64,000 nt of DNA. Origin: RHKX01 sp963823275. Its GTDB lineage: Bacteria; Actinomycetota; Thermoleophilia; Solirubrobacterales; 70-9. Positions 27,025-35,449 of this stretch are shown here, piece by piece. Where the stretch lies: contig CAWGKW010000002.1 of NCBI GenBank assembly GCA_963823275.1, positions 1,281,673 to 1,345,672 on the forward strand. Direction: 5' to 3'. The number at the start of each line of letters is the position of its first letter. The stretch's first letter is position 1. The position numbers were made by a program, and so were the translations under genes. The notes beneath the pieces were generated by a model. It was not told where the DNA came from. It saw only the letters and a program-made list of their open reading frames with translations, and ran no database searches.

Positions 27025-27034
27025 GCGGACGGCC

Positions 27035-28136
27035 ATGCCCACGCGAATCGCATCGCTGGAGAGCGTCCCGATCGGCCTCCCGTTCCGACGCCGGTATCTG
27101 ACGGCGACCGGCGCCCTGGACCGCCGCGAGATGTTGATCATCCGGATCCGGGACGAGGACGGGGCGACGGGGTATGGCGACGCCGTGCCGATGAGCCTCC
27201 GCGGCGGATCGGATCTGGCCTCGATCCGGTCGGATCTCGAGGGAATCTGCGGTCCGACGCTCGCCGGGCTCCCCATCGGTGAGGATCCCGTGGGCGCGAT
27301 CACCTCTGCGATCGGTCTCTGCCGCGATGCGGGGGCCGGCGCACAGGCCCTGAGCGCCCTTGACATCGCCCTCCTCGACCTGGTCGGGAAACTGGAGGAC
27401 CTGCCCGCCTGGAAGCTCCTGGGAGCTCCCTCGAGCCGTCCTGTGCGCTGTAACGGCACCCTGGGTGCGGATTCGCCCGCGCTCGCCGCCGAGGCGGCCG
27501 GGGAAATGGTGCGGGCGGGATTCGCGACCCTGAAGGTGAAGGTCGGAACCGGCGCCGATCAGGAGCGGGTGCGGGCGATCCGCGCTGCCTGCGGTCCCGA
27601 CGTCGGGCTGCGGATCGACGCCAACGGAGCCTGGAGCCCGGAGAGGGCGATCGAGCAGCTCCACCGACTCGAGCCGCTCGAGATCGAGCTGGCCGAGCAG
27701 CCCTGCCCGACAATCGAGGAGCTGGCGTTGGTCCGGGCCCACTCACGCTGTGCCGATCGTCGCCGATGAGAGCGTCACGACCTCGCCGAGGCGGAGCATG
27801 CGATCGCCGGCGCGGCGATGGACGCGGCGACGCTGAAGCTGGCGAAGGTGGCGAGGCGCACGCGCGGCGCTGGCGATCGCCGCTGTGGTCCCAAGCTACC
27901 TCTCGAGTGCGCTCGACAGCGCCCTCGGGGTCGCCGCGGGGGCGCACGCTGTCCAGGCCTTGCCGCCCCGGGAGTTCGCAACCGGCCTTGCCCACGGGCT
28001 GGCCACATCCGCGCTCTTCACCGACAATGTGGCCGACGACGGCTTCCTGCGCGGGCCCAGCATCGAGATCGGGGACCGCCCGGGGCTCGGGGTCGACGTC
28101 GACGAGGACGCGATCGAACGCCTGCGGCTCAGATGA
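27035..28136 (+). CDS. menC: o-Succinylbenzoate synthase, multiply frameshifted
   Basis: Enolase-superfamily dehydratase forming o-succinylbenzoate. The first ~240 residues are in one frame: GYGDAVPMS, ALSALDIALLDLVGK, VRCNGTLGAD, the lysine motif TLKVKVG, and LRIDANGAWSP with a metal-binding Asp. From ~27,742 the frame changes: VPIVADESV (Asp-Glu ligands), then DLAEAEHAIAGAAMDAATLKLAKV, then GEAHA, then ALAIAAVVPSYLSSALDSALG to the end, where its TGA overlaps the menD ATG. At least four indels lie within about 130 bases. The ordered family motifs across frames argue for sequence error, though a pseudogene is possible. Confidence 0.85.
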
Positions 28137-29870
28137 TCGACACCACGAACAGAAACACCGCTCTCGCCTCCGCTCTCGTCGAGGAGCTGACCCGCTGCGG
28201 AGTCCGGCGCGCGTTCCTCTCCCCCGGCTCCCGGTCGAGCCCGATCGCATTGGCGCTGGATCGCGAGCCCTCCGTCGCCCTGAGCGTGATCCTCGACGAG
28301 CGGGCCTCCGGATTCGCGGCGCTGGGCGCGGCGCTTGCCACCGGCTCCCCGACGATCGTCGCCTGCACCAGCGGATCCGCGGCCGCCAACCTCCATCCGG
28401 CGGTCGTCGAGGCCGACCAGGCGGGGGTGCCCCTGATCGTGCTCACCTCCGACCGACCGCCCGAGCTTCGCGGGATCGGTGCCGGACAGACCATCGATCA
28501 GATCGCCCTGTACGGGTCGGCCGCCCGCTGGTTCTGCGAGGTGGGGACCCACGACGCCGACGACGCCGGCCTCCTGCACCTGCGTTCGGTGGCGTGTCGC
28601 GCGTTCGGCGAGGCGGTATCGGGGCGCGGCCCGGTGCACCTGAACCTCTCGTGGCGGGATCCTCTCGGTCCGGAGTCCTCACCGGAGGACCTGACCGCAT
28701 CGGAGGCACTCGCGGTCGAGGGTCGGGCGGGCGGGCGTCCGCTGACGGCCACGATCGCCGGTCGTCGAGCCGGGCGGAGAGCTGCTCGACTCTCTCTCGC
28801 GGGCGGTGGAGAGGGCCGAGCGGGGGATCATCGTCGCCGGCCGGCTCGCCGACGGCCGGATCTCGACCGCGCTCGCCGAGCTCAGCGAGACGATCGATTA
28901 TCCGATTCTCGCCGAGCCGACCTCCCAGATGCGCTTCGGCGCTCATGACCGCGGCGCCGTCATCGCCTCCTACGACGTGATCGCCCGCTGCCGGCCCGAG
29001 GGCCTTGCCCCCGACCTCGTGCTTCGCTTCGGCGACATGCCGACGAGCAAGGCCCTGAGGACCTGGTTGGCCGAGACGGGGGTCGATCAGATCGTCATCG
29101 ACCCGCCGGGCAGATGGAACGAGCCGACCAGGCGAGCGGGTGCGTTCGTCCGCGCCGAGGCACACTCCGTCGTCGCGGGGCTCTGCTCGCGGGTTGCCCT
29201 GGGTGAGCGGGGATGGCGAGGACGCTGGGTCGATGCCGAGCGGGCGGCCCAGGCGGCGATCGACGTCAGTACGGCGGAGGAGGTGGGGCTCAGCGAGCCC
29301 TCCATCCAGCGTCTCCTCGGCGAGGCGTACGGCGACGGGGAGCGAGTCCTTCTCGCCTCCAGCATGCCGATCCGCGACGCCGAGGCCTTCCTGCGCGGCG
29401 GCCCGGCGGACGTGACCTTCCATGCCAATCGAGGCGCGAACGGGATCGACGGTCTGATCGCCACCGGATCGGGAATTGCTCTCGCGAGCGGGGAGCCGAC
29501 CTGGGTCGTGCTCGGCGACCTCGCGCTCGCCCACGACCTGGGCGGGCTCGCGGTTGCCGCAGCGTTCGACTCGCCGTTGCGGATCGTTGTCATCGACAAC
29601 GGCGGGGGTGGCATCTTCGATTTCCTGCCGCAGGCCGAGCAGGTCGAGTCGGCCCGCTTCTCCAGGCTGTTCACGACCCCTTCCACCCTGGATCTCAAAC
29701 GGGTCGCCGGGCTGTTCGATTTCCCCTACCTCGAGGTCGAAACCACGGCGGACCTCGCCGACGTCGCCTCCCACGACCGGGTTCTGGCGCACATCCGGGT
29801 CGATCGCTCCGGCAATGTCGCTCTGCACCGACGGATCTACGCTGCGGTCGAGGCCGCGCTCAGCGTCTGA
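28133..29870 (+). CDS. menD: 2-Succinyl-5-enolpyruvyl-6-hydroxy-3-cyclohexene-1-carboxylate synthase, frameshifted
   Basis: ThDP-dependent enzyme adding a succinyl semialdehyde unit to isochorismate. N-terminal part: TALASALVEELTRCGVRRAFLSPGSRSSPIALAL, DERASGFAALG (ThDP glutamate), CTSGSAAANLHPAVVEA, TSDRPPELRGIGAGQTIDQ. The frame shifts near 28,757; the next frame continues PVVEPGGELLDSLSRAVERAERGIIVAG and ends with the ThDP/metal motif GDLALAHDLGGL followed by DNGGGGIFDFLP. The 1738-base span leaves one extra base. Its ATG overlaps the menC TGA (ATGA). Confidence 0.93.
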
Positions 29871-29882
29871 GGCGGGAGGGGC

Positions 29883-31205
29883 TCAGCCCTTCTTCTTGCG
29901 GATGACCTGCACCTGGCGAATCGCCTTGCCGCTCCGGTTACCCGCTGAATCGGTCGCGCGGACGGTGAGCAGATAGGTCGTGCCGACCCCCCTGGTGGCC
30001 CGCAGGCGATAGGACACCGGTGAGGTGCACGGCTCGGCCGGGAGGAGATCCATCCGGCATTCGAAGGTCACGTCCGGCTCGTCGGCGGCGAGCTCGAAGC
30101 TGACATCGACGTAACGCTGCTTGGTCTTCAGCTTCCCCTTCGGAGCGCTGACGATGCTGACGTTCGGGGCTCTCGTATCCGGCGGGGGCACAAACTCGTA
30201 GGCGCCGATATCGGGTGCTGTCTGGCCGACCCTCACGGTCCTGAGGAGGTCGAGTAGACCGAGCGAAGGTGCGGCTGAGGTTCCGGCGTCGATGGTCGGG
30301 GAGCCCGCCGCCTCGGAGAAATCGCCTCCGGCCGCGTCGGTGAAGATGGGGCTCTCGATCTGGTTGCCGTTGGCTCCCGTCGGGGTGATCGTGGCGTCCC
30401 CGCTGGCGACGATCGCCGTCCCGTAGCTGGAGTTCGCCATGGCGACGTTGGCGCTCGAGGGGCCGATCAGTGCTCCCGCCGCCACGTCGGGCGCGGCCCC
30501 GAGTGAACGGGCGATCACATTCGTCGCCATGACGTCGATGTCCGCGCCTCCCGATGCCCGGACGAGCATCGCGCCGGCAATCAGACCGTCACCCTCGGTC
30601 ACCGCTGTGACGTTGACGATCTCCACCTCGCCCGCGACGGCCGTGTCCTCTTCGATCAGCACACCGTTGCCGCCACCGTGGGCCGTGCAGATCGAGTCCC
30701 TGAGCAGGCCGCCGATGATGGGGGCACACGCTGCTCCCGCGCCGGAGGTCGACGAGTCGAGCCGGTCGCCGAGCGCACCGCCGCCGATCTCGATGCCGAT
30801 ACCGAAGCCGGATTGCTCGATCGTCAGATCGGTGACGCGCGTGCCGGCCCCCGTCGCGGTGACCGCCGGGCCGGCGGTCCCGTCGCCGACGACCATGGCC
30901 GGTGGACCGCTCCAGGGTCCCTGAAGGATCTTCCCATCCTGGACGTCCAGGCCGGCCGCGTCGACGTCATAGGTCCCGGCGAGCGCGGCGATCTTGCTGC
31001 CCGGGGGTGCGTTGCCGAGCGCGTCGTCGATCGCGCAGGGATCCGAGCGGAGACAGGGATCGACCCCGTCTCCATCCGGCTCGGCGTACCAGATGGCCGC
31101 GTCTGCGGCTCCGGCCGACGCCATCGCAATGACCATCGTCGCCGCCAGGACAGCCGGAATGCGAATCGCCGCCCTTCCCCTCCCCATGAGTCCTCCATCG
31201 CGCAT
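29883..31205 (-). CDS. Secreted right-handed beta-helix protein with C-terminal Ig-like domain
   Basis: 440 residues. Signal peptide in the first ~40 (IPAVLAATMVIAMASAGAADA). The next ~290 residues start with WYAEPDGDGVDPCLRSDPCAIDDAL, the pattern at the start of parallel beta-helix (PbH1/CSLREA-like) domains, and show short Gly/Asp/Ala-rich turns with Thr-Val strands. It reaches the GSPTIDAGTSAAP and APDIGAYEF motifs that close such domains. The last ~95 residues (RAPNVSIVSAPKGKLKTK...) form a cadherin/Ig-like module common on actinobacterial surface proteins. A second ATG six codons in is an alternative start. Function unknown. Confidence 0.82.
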   Translation of the reverse strand: MRDGGLMGRGRAAIRIPAVLAATMVIAMASAGAADAAIWYAEPDGDGVDPCLRSDPCAIDDALGNAPPGSKIAALAGTYDVDAAGLDVQDGKILQGPWSGPPAMVVGDGTAGPAVTATGAGTRVTDLTIEQSGFGIGIEIGGGALGDRLDSSTSGAGAACAPIIGGLLRDSICTAHGGGNGVLIEEDTAVAGEVEIVNVTAVTEGDGLIAGAMLVRASGGADIDVMATNVIARSLGAAPDVAAGALIGPSSANVAMANSSYGTAIVASGDATITPTGANGNQIESPIFTDAAGGDFSEAAGSPTIDAGTSAAPSLGLLDLLRTVRVGQTAPDIGAYEFVPPPDTRAPNVSIVSAPKGKLKTKQRYVDVSFELAADEPDVTFECRMDLLPAEPCTSPVSYRLRATRGVGTTYLLTVRATDSAGNRSGKAIRQVQVIRKKKG

Positions 31206-31223
31206 CGGCGCGATCGTAGAGCC

Positions 31224-32570
31224 TCAGCCAGCCAGCAGCGGCAGTAGGGCGTCGAGCTTGATCTCGGTCTCGGCCAGCTCCGAGGCGGGATCGGAGTCGC
31301 CGACGATCCCGGCCCCGGCATAGAGGTGGGCCGTCCGATCTCGCAGCAGCGCAGAGCGCAGGGCGACGCAGAACTCGCCGTCGTCAACGGCGTCCATCCA
31401 GCCGACCGGGCCGGCGTACCAGCCCCGATCGAGGCGCTCGAGCTCGGCGATCAGCAGCTCACCATCCTCACCGCGCGGCTCGGCGCCGACGGCCGGCGTT
31501 GGGTGCAACAGCTCCGTCAACTCGAGCACGGAGTGCGACTCCGCCAGATGGGCGTGGATCGGGGTGGCCAGATGCTGGATGTTGGCCACCTTGATCACGA
31601 TCGGTTCCGGCGCGCTCTCGACCCAGACCGAGATCGGCGCAAGCCGGCGCTCGATCCGCCTCGAAACGATCGAGTGCTCGATCCGATCCTTGGCGCTGTG
31701 CAGGAGCTGCTCGCCGAGGTGGTCATCGACCGCTGGGTCCGCGCTGCGGCGGGCGGAGCCGGCGAGGGCGACGGTGGCGGCCACCGCACCGCTGCGCCTG
31801 ACGAGCAGCTCGGGGCTGGCGCCGACGAATGCCGCCTCGGGCGTCCCGACGCAGAAGCAGAAGCAGGTGCTGAAGGACTCACGCAGGGCGCCGAAGAGCG
31901 ATGCGGGCGAGTGGGCCGAGGGAACCGTGACCCGCACCTCGCGGGCGAGCACGAGCTTCTCGACGCGGCCGTTGCGGATCGCACGGACGGCCTCGGAGAC
32001 GGCGGCCTCGTAGCTCGCCGGGGGTCTGGCCGAGGCCACCTGAACCGGCCCCTCGGGGGCTGGATCGAGCGGCGGCAGCGGGAACTCGCGCAGGGAGGCG
32101 AGGCGCGCCCTCAACGCCTCGGCCGACGCATCAGCGTCGGTGCCGGGACCGACGATCGCGCAGACGGTCAGCAGATGCCGACCGGCGGAGCGGACGATCA
32201 GCACCTCGGGCATCGTCAGCAGGGCCGGGGGTAGCGACGACCAGACGCCACCCGGCGGAGACTGCTCGGAGAAGGCCATTCCGCCGACCCAGAGGGGGCC
32301 CGCGCCCGCCGGCAGGTCGGAGGGCTCGGACGCGAGCCGTCGTCGGATCAGCGCCGCAGTGTCAGAGCGCAGGTCGGTGAAGCGATCCGGACCGCGGGAG
32401 ACCAGGTCAAGAGCACTGCCGAGGGTCGCGATTGCGAAGTCGTCGCGATCCGGCTCCTCCCAGCAGAACCAGCGGTCATCGGCACGCCGAGAGGCGAACG
32501 CGACCGCGCAGGGGTCCATCTCCTCGACCTCCACGGTCGCACTGACCAGGCGTCGCTCGGGACCCCGCAA
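31224..32570 (-). CDS. menF: Isochorismate synthase
   Basis: Chorismate-utilising enzyme making isochorismate, entry to menaquinone synthesis. About 448 residues from TTG 32568-32570; the frame is open back to the ilvN stop, encoding TVDTARLLDSIGELVERA, so the true start may be a little further up. The C-terminal chorismate-binding domain shows EKLVLAREVRV (catalytic Lys), FVGASPELLVRR, ALAGSARRS, HLGEQLLHSAKDRIEHSIV, VANIQHLATPIHA, LLHPTPAVGAEPR, GPVGWMDAVDDGEF and YAGAGIVGDSDPASELAETE. It follows ilvN, linking menaquinone and branched-chain genes in one transcript. Confidence 0.94.
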   Translation of the reverse strand: MRGPERRLVSATVEVEEMDPCAVAFASRRADDRWFCWEEPDRDDFAIATLGSALDLVSRGPDRFTDLRSDTAALIRRRLASEPSDLPAGAGPLWVGGMAFSEQSPPGGVWSSLPPALLTMPEVLIVRSAGRHLLTVCAIVGPGTDADASAEALRARLASLREFPLPPLDPAPEGPVQVASARPPASYEAAVSEAVRAIRNGRVEKLVLAREVRVTVPSAHSPASLFGALRESFSTCFCFCVGTPEAAFVGASPELLVRRSGAVAATVALAGSARRSADPAVDDHLGEQLLHSAKDRIEHSIVSRRIERRLAPISVWVESAPEPIVIKVANIQHLATPIHAHLAESHSVLELTELLHPTPAVGAEPRGEDGELLIAELERLDRGWYAGPVGWMDAVDDGEFCVALRSALLRDRTAHLYAGAGIVGDSDPASELAETEIKLDALLPLLAG

Positions 32571-32629
32571 CGCCCGCTCGACGAGCTCCCCGATCGAGTC
32601 GAGGAGCCGGGCCGTATCGACGGTGAGGG

Positions 32630-33184
32630 TCAGCTTTCCGGACGCGCCCGGACGATCGCGACCTCACCCGTGCGGGCCATCTCGATCAGGCCGTGGGGGC
32701 GGACCATCCGCTCGAAGGAATCGATCTTCTCGGTCGTTCCGGTCACCTCGACGGTGATCGAACGGCGCGAGACGTCGACGATATGAGCGCGGAAGATCTG
32801 TGCGAACTCGATGATCTCGGCGCGGTTGTCGGCGGCGGCACTGACCCGGAACAACGCCATCTCGCGAGCGACGGCGGTGTTCGGCTCCATGTCCCTGATC
32901 TTGATCACGTTGACGAGCTTGTGCAGCTGCTTGGTCACCTGATCGATCGGATGGATCGCCCCGTCGACGGTCAACGTGACCCGCGAGATGTCGGGATCCT
33001 CGGTCGGGCCGACCGCCAGGGTGTCGATGTTGAACCCGCGGCGGCTGAACAGTCCGGCGATCCGCGCCAGGACGCCAGGTCGATTCTCGACCAGCAGTGA
33101 GAGCAGGTGCCGCCGACCGGTCAGCCGGTTCGAGGCGCGCAGATCATCGAGATCGAGGAGGTTCGTCGCTTCTGAGTCCGCCAT
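32630..33184 (-). CDS. ilvN: Acetolactate synthase small (regulatory) subunit
   Basis: 184 residues from ATG 33182-33184, 14 bases after ilvB. N-terminal ACT domain: LLSLLVENRPGVLARIAGLFSRRGFNIDTLAVGPTED, the valine-binding region of the family, followed by LTVDGAIHPIDQVTKQLHKLVNVIKI and a C-terminal domain ending MARTGEVAIVRARPES. It stabilises and confers feedback inhibition on IlvB. The open frame extends upstream into ilvB without homology, so the ATG after AAAGGACC is chosen. Confidence 0.95.
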   Translation of the reverse strand: MADSEATNLLDLDDLRASNRLTGRRHLLSLLVENRPGVLARIAGLFSRRGFNIDTLAVGPTEDPDISRVTLTVDGAIHPIDQVTKQLHKLVNVIKIRDMEPNTAVAREMALFRVSAAADNRAEIIEFAQIFRAHIVDVSRRSITVEVTGTTEKIDSFERMVRPHGLIEMARTGEVAIVRARPES

Positions 33185-33198
33185 CGGGGTCCTTTCGC

Positions 33199-34878
33199 CT
33201 AACCAACCATGTCCCGAGCGGCGGCGCCGGCCGGGATCATCGGGTAGCAGTTCTCGGTCTGGCTCACCCGCACGTCCAGCAGGACCGGTCCGTCGGTCTC
33301 GAGCGCCGTCCTCATCGCGCCCGGAAGCTCGTCCTTGTGGTCGCAGAGCATCCCCGTCCATCCGAAGGCCTCTGCGAGCTTGACCCAGTCGGGGCTGGGG
33401 CCCATTTCGACGGACTTGTAACGCTCCTCCCAGAACAGCTCCTGCCACTGGCGCACCATGCCGTAGTAGCCGTTGTTCATCAGAAACACCTTGACCGGGA
33501 GGTTGTAGGCCGCGGCCGTGGCGAACTCCTGGCAGACCATGACCAGGCTGCCGTCGCCCGCGAGGCAGACGACCTGCTGGTCGGGCAGCGCAACCTGGGC
33601 GCCGATGGCCGAGGGGAGGCCGAAGCCCATCGTGCCGAGGCCGCCGGAGTTGAGCCACCGATTGGGCTTGGCGAAGTGGTAGTACTGCGCCGCCCACATC
33701 TGGTGTTGGCCGACGTCGGAGGTGATGATCGCGTCGCCACCGGTGGCCCTGTACATCTCCTCGACCATGAACTGCGGCTTGATCTCCTGGTCGGTCGAAT
33801 CCTCGTACTGAAGCGGGTACTGCTCCTGCCAGCCGTGAATGCGCTGCCACCAGTCGTCGAGGCGGGAGCGCTCCGCTCCGAGGGCCCGGTATTCACCGGT
33901 CAGCTTGGGCAGGACGTTCTTGATGTCGCCGACGATCGGGATGTGCGCGGGGACGTTCTTGGAGATCTCCGCCGGATCGATATCGATGTGCACGAACTTC
34001 GCCGCGGGAGCGAACTCGCTCAGCTTGCCGGTGATCCGGTCGTCAAAGCGGGCCCCGATCGCGACGATCAGATCAGCCTCGTCCATGGCGTAGTTGGCCG
34101 TCCTCGTGCCGTGCATTCCGAGCATGCCGAGCCATTGCTCATGGGGGGCGGGGAAGGCGCCGAGGCCCATCAGCGTGCTCGTGACGGGGAGGTTGTCGGA
34201 TGCCGCCAGCTCCCGCAGCTCCTCGGAAGCTCCAGCGTTGATGACACCGCCGCCCGTGTAGAGGATCGGCCGCTTCGAGTTCGCGAGGGCCTTGGCCGCG
34301 ATCCGGATCTGCTTGATGTTGCCCTCGGTGTTGGGCTGGTAGCCGGGCAGCTTCGGGATACCGGTGATCGGCTCGTAGTCGATCTCCAGCTCCGAAAGGT
34401 CCCGTGGGATGTCCACGAGAACGGGACCGGGGCGTCCGGTCTTGGCGATGTGGAACGCCTTGTGGATGTAGTCGGGGATCTGCGCCGGGTCGGTGACCAG
34501 GAACGAGTGCTTGACGATCGGCAGCGTGATTCCGGTGACGTCGGCCTCCTGGAAGCCGTCGGTTCCGATCAGATCCGTGCGGACCTGGCCCGTGATGAAC
34601 ACCGTCGGCACCGAATCCATGTGGGCATCGGCGATCGCGGTGATCAGGTTCGTCGCCCCGGGGCCCGAGGTCGCGAACGCGACACCGACCTCGCCGGTCG
34701 CCTTCGCGTAGCCCTCGGCCGAGTGGCCGGCGCACTGTTCGTGGCGCACCTGCACGTGCTCGAAATCGGCGTCGTAGAGCGCGTCGTATAGCGGCAGGCT
34801 CGCGCCCCCGGGAATCCCGAATACGTGCCTGACACCCTCGGCCTTGAGAGCCTCGCAGAGTGCGTCAGCAGCGCGCAT
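33199..34878 (-). CDS. ilvB: Acetolactate synthase large (catalytic) subunit
   Basis: ThDP- and FAD-dependent condensation of pyruvate with pyruvate or 2-oxobutyrate. 559 residues, intact. Landmarks: FGIPGGASLPLYDAL, the catalytic glutamate in VRHEQCAGHSAEGYAKATG, ATSGPGATNLIT, FQEADVTGITLPIVKHS, GGGVINAGASEEL, and the ThDP/Mg motif GDGSLVMVCQEFATAAAYNLPVKVFLMNNGYYGMV region. ATG follows GGAGGTAATC. It heads an ilvB-ilvN-menF transcript preceded by a hairpin-bearing leader. Confidence 0.96.
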   Translation of the reverse strand: MRAADALCEALKAEGVRHVFGIPGGASLPLYDALYDADFEHVQVRHEQCAGHSAEGYAKATGEVGVAFATSGPGATNLITAIADAHMDSVPTVFITGQVRTDLIGTDGFQEADVTGITLPIVKHSFLVTDPAQIPDYIHKAFHIAKTGRPGPVLVDIPRDLSELEIDYEPITGIPKLPGYQPNTEGNIKQIRIAAKALANSKRPILYTGGGVINAGASEELRELAASDNLPVTSTLMGLGAFPAPHEQWLGMLGMHGTRTANYAMDEADLIVAIGARFDDRITGKLSEFAPAAKFVHIDIDPAEISKNVPAHIPIVGDIKNVLPKLTGEYRALGAERSRLDDWWQRIHGWQEQYPLQYEDSTDQEIKPQFMVEEMYRATGGDAIITSDVGQHQMWAAQYYHFAKPNRWLNSGGLGTMGFGLPSAIGAQVALPDQQVVCLAGDGSLVMVCQEFATAAAYNLPVKVFLMNNGYYGMVRQWQELFWEERYKSVEMGPSPDWVKLAEAFGWTGMLCDHKDELPGAMRTALETDGPVLLDVRVSQTENCYPMIPAGAAARDMVG

Positions 34879-35010
34879 CGAGATTACCTCCGGTTCGTGA
34901 TCTGGTCAAAGGTTACGAATGCCGCGACCGACCTTCGGCTAGGTCGACTCGCGGCTGCATACAAGCTTACCAGCCAGATCCCTCCGCCCTGAGCGGGAAT
35001 TGCGTGGCCG
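34879..35010 (-). promoter_or_regulatory. Leader of ilvB with long hairpin
   Basis: 132 bases upstream of ilvB. A strong interrupted hairpin occupies 34921-34955 (GCCGCGA/TCGCGGC outer 7 bp, CGACC/GGTCG inner 5 bp, small loop), followed on the minus strand by an AT-richer stretch, then GGAGG before the ATG. A 15-codon frame, MQPRVDLAEGRSRHS, spans the hairpin but is not rich in branched-chain residues. Attenuation is possible but unproven. Confidence 0.4.
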
Positions 35011-35307
35011 TCAGCCCGGCCGCGACGCCCGCAGATCCGGCCCCTGACGCACCTCGGCCGGGTCCGGGAGATACATGTCCTCTCCGCATTTGTTGCAGAC
35101 CTGCACGTAGAGCTTGTGGATGGCACCGCAGCGTGGGCAGCGTCGTTCCGGCTCCGCCTGCTCTCGCCGCGACGCGATCACGGCGACCAACCCCAGCCCC
35201 GGGATGAAGAAGCCCACGGTGAACCAGATGAAGAAGCTCGATCCCTTCGCCCTGCCGATCAGGCCGGTCGCCAGGCCGAAGCAGAAGAGGATGACCAGGA
35301 ACGCCAT
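35011..35307 (-). CDS. Small membrane protein with zinc ribbon
   Basis: 98 residues. Two hydrophobic segments at the N-terminus (MAFLVILFCFGLATGLIG and FFIWFTVGFFIPGLGLVAVIA) are followed by a cytoplasmic zinc-ribbon-like module with paired CxxC motifs, CPRCGAIHKLYVQVCNKCG, four Cys in all, and a short tail. The two-helix-plus-ribbon layout resembles small DUF-type proteins of actinobacteria; no function can be assigned. It stands between ilvB and ndh, with a conserved palindromic element 66 bases upstream. Confidence 0.75.
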   Translation of the reverse strand: MAFLVILFCFGLATGLIGRAKGSSFFIWFTVGFFIPGLGLVAVIASRREQAEPERRCPRCGAIHKLYVQVCNKCGEDMYLPDPAEVRQGPDLRASRPG

Positions 35308-35372
35308 CGGTCAAGAGTAGACGGCGGTCGGCGCTCCAGGCGGGAGTCGTCGACCGCGGGTCCCCTCGCGGG

Positions 35373-35421
35373 GTGGGTCGTTTCGAGCTCCCCTGGCGCG
35401 CTCAAAGCGACCCACGTCCGC
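35373..35421. repeat. Conserved palindromic element, copy B
   Basis: GTGGGTCG (35373-35380) and CGACCCAC (35408-35415) frame a 27-base loop containing CCCCTGGCGCGCTCA, followed by GTCCGC. Arms, loop length, loop core and 3' flank match copy A at 12385-12438. It lies between the ndh stop and the zinc-ribbon membrane protein. Confidence 0.75.
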
Positions 35422-35449
35422 AGCCACCTCGCTGGTTCCAGCCGGGCGC

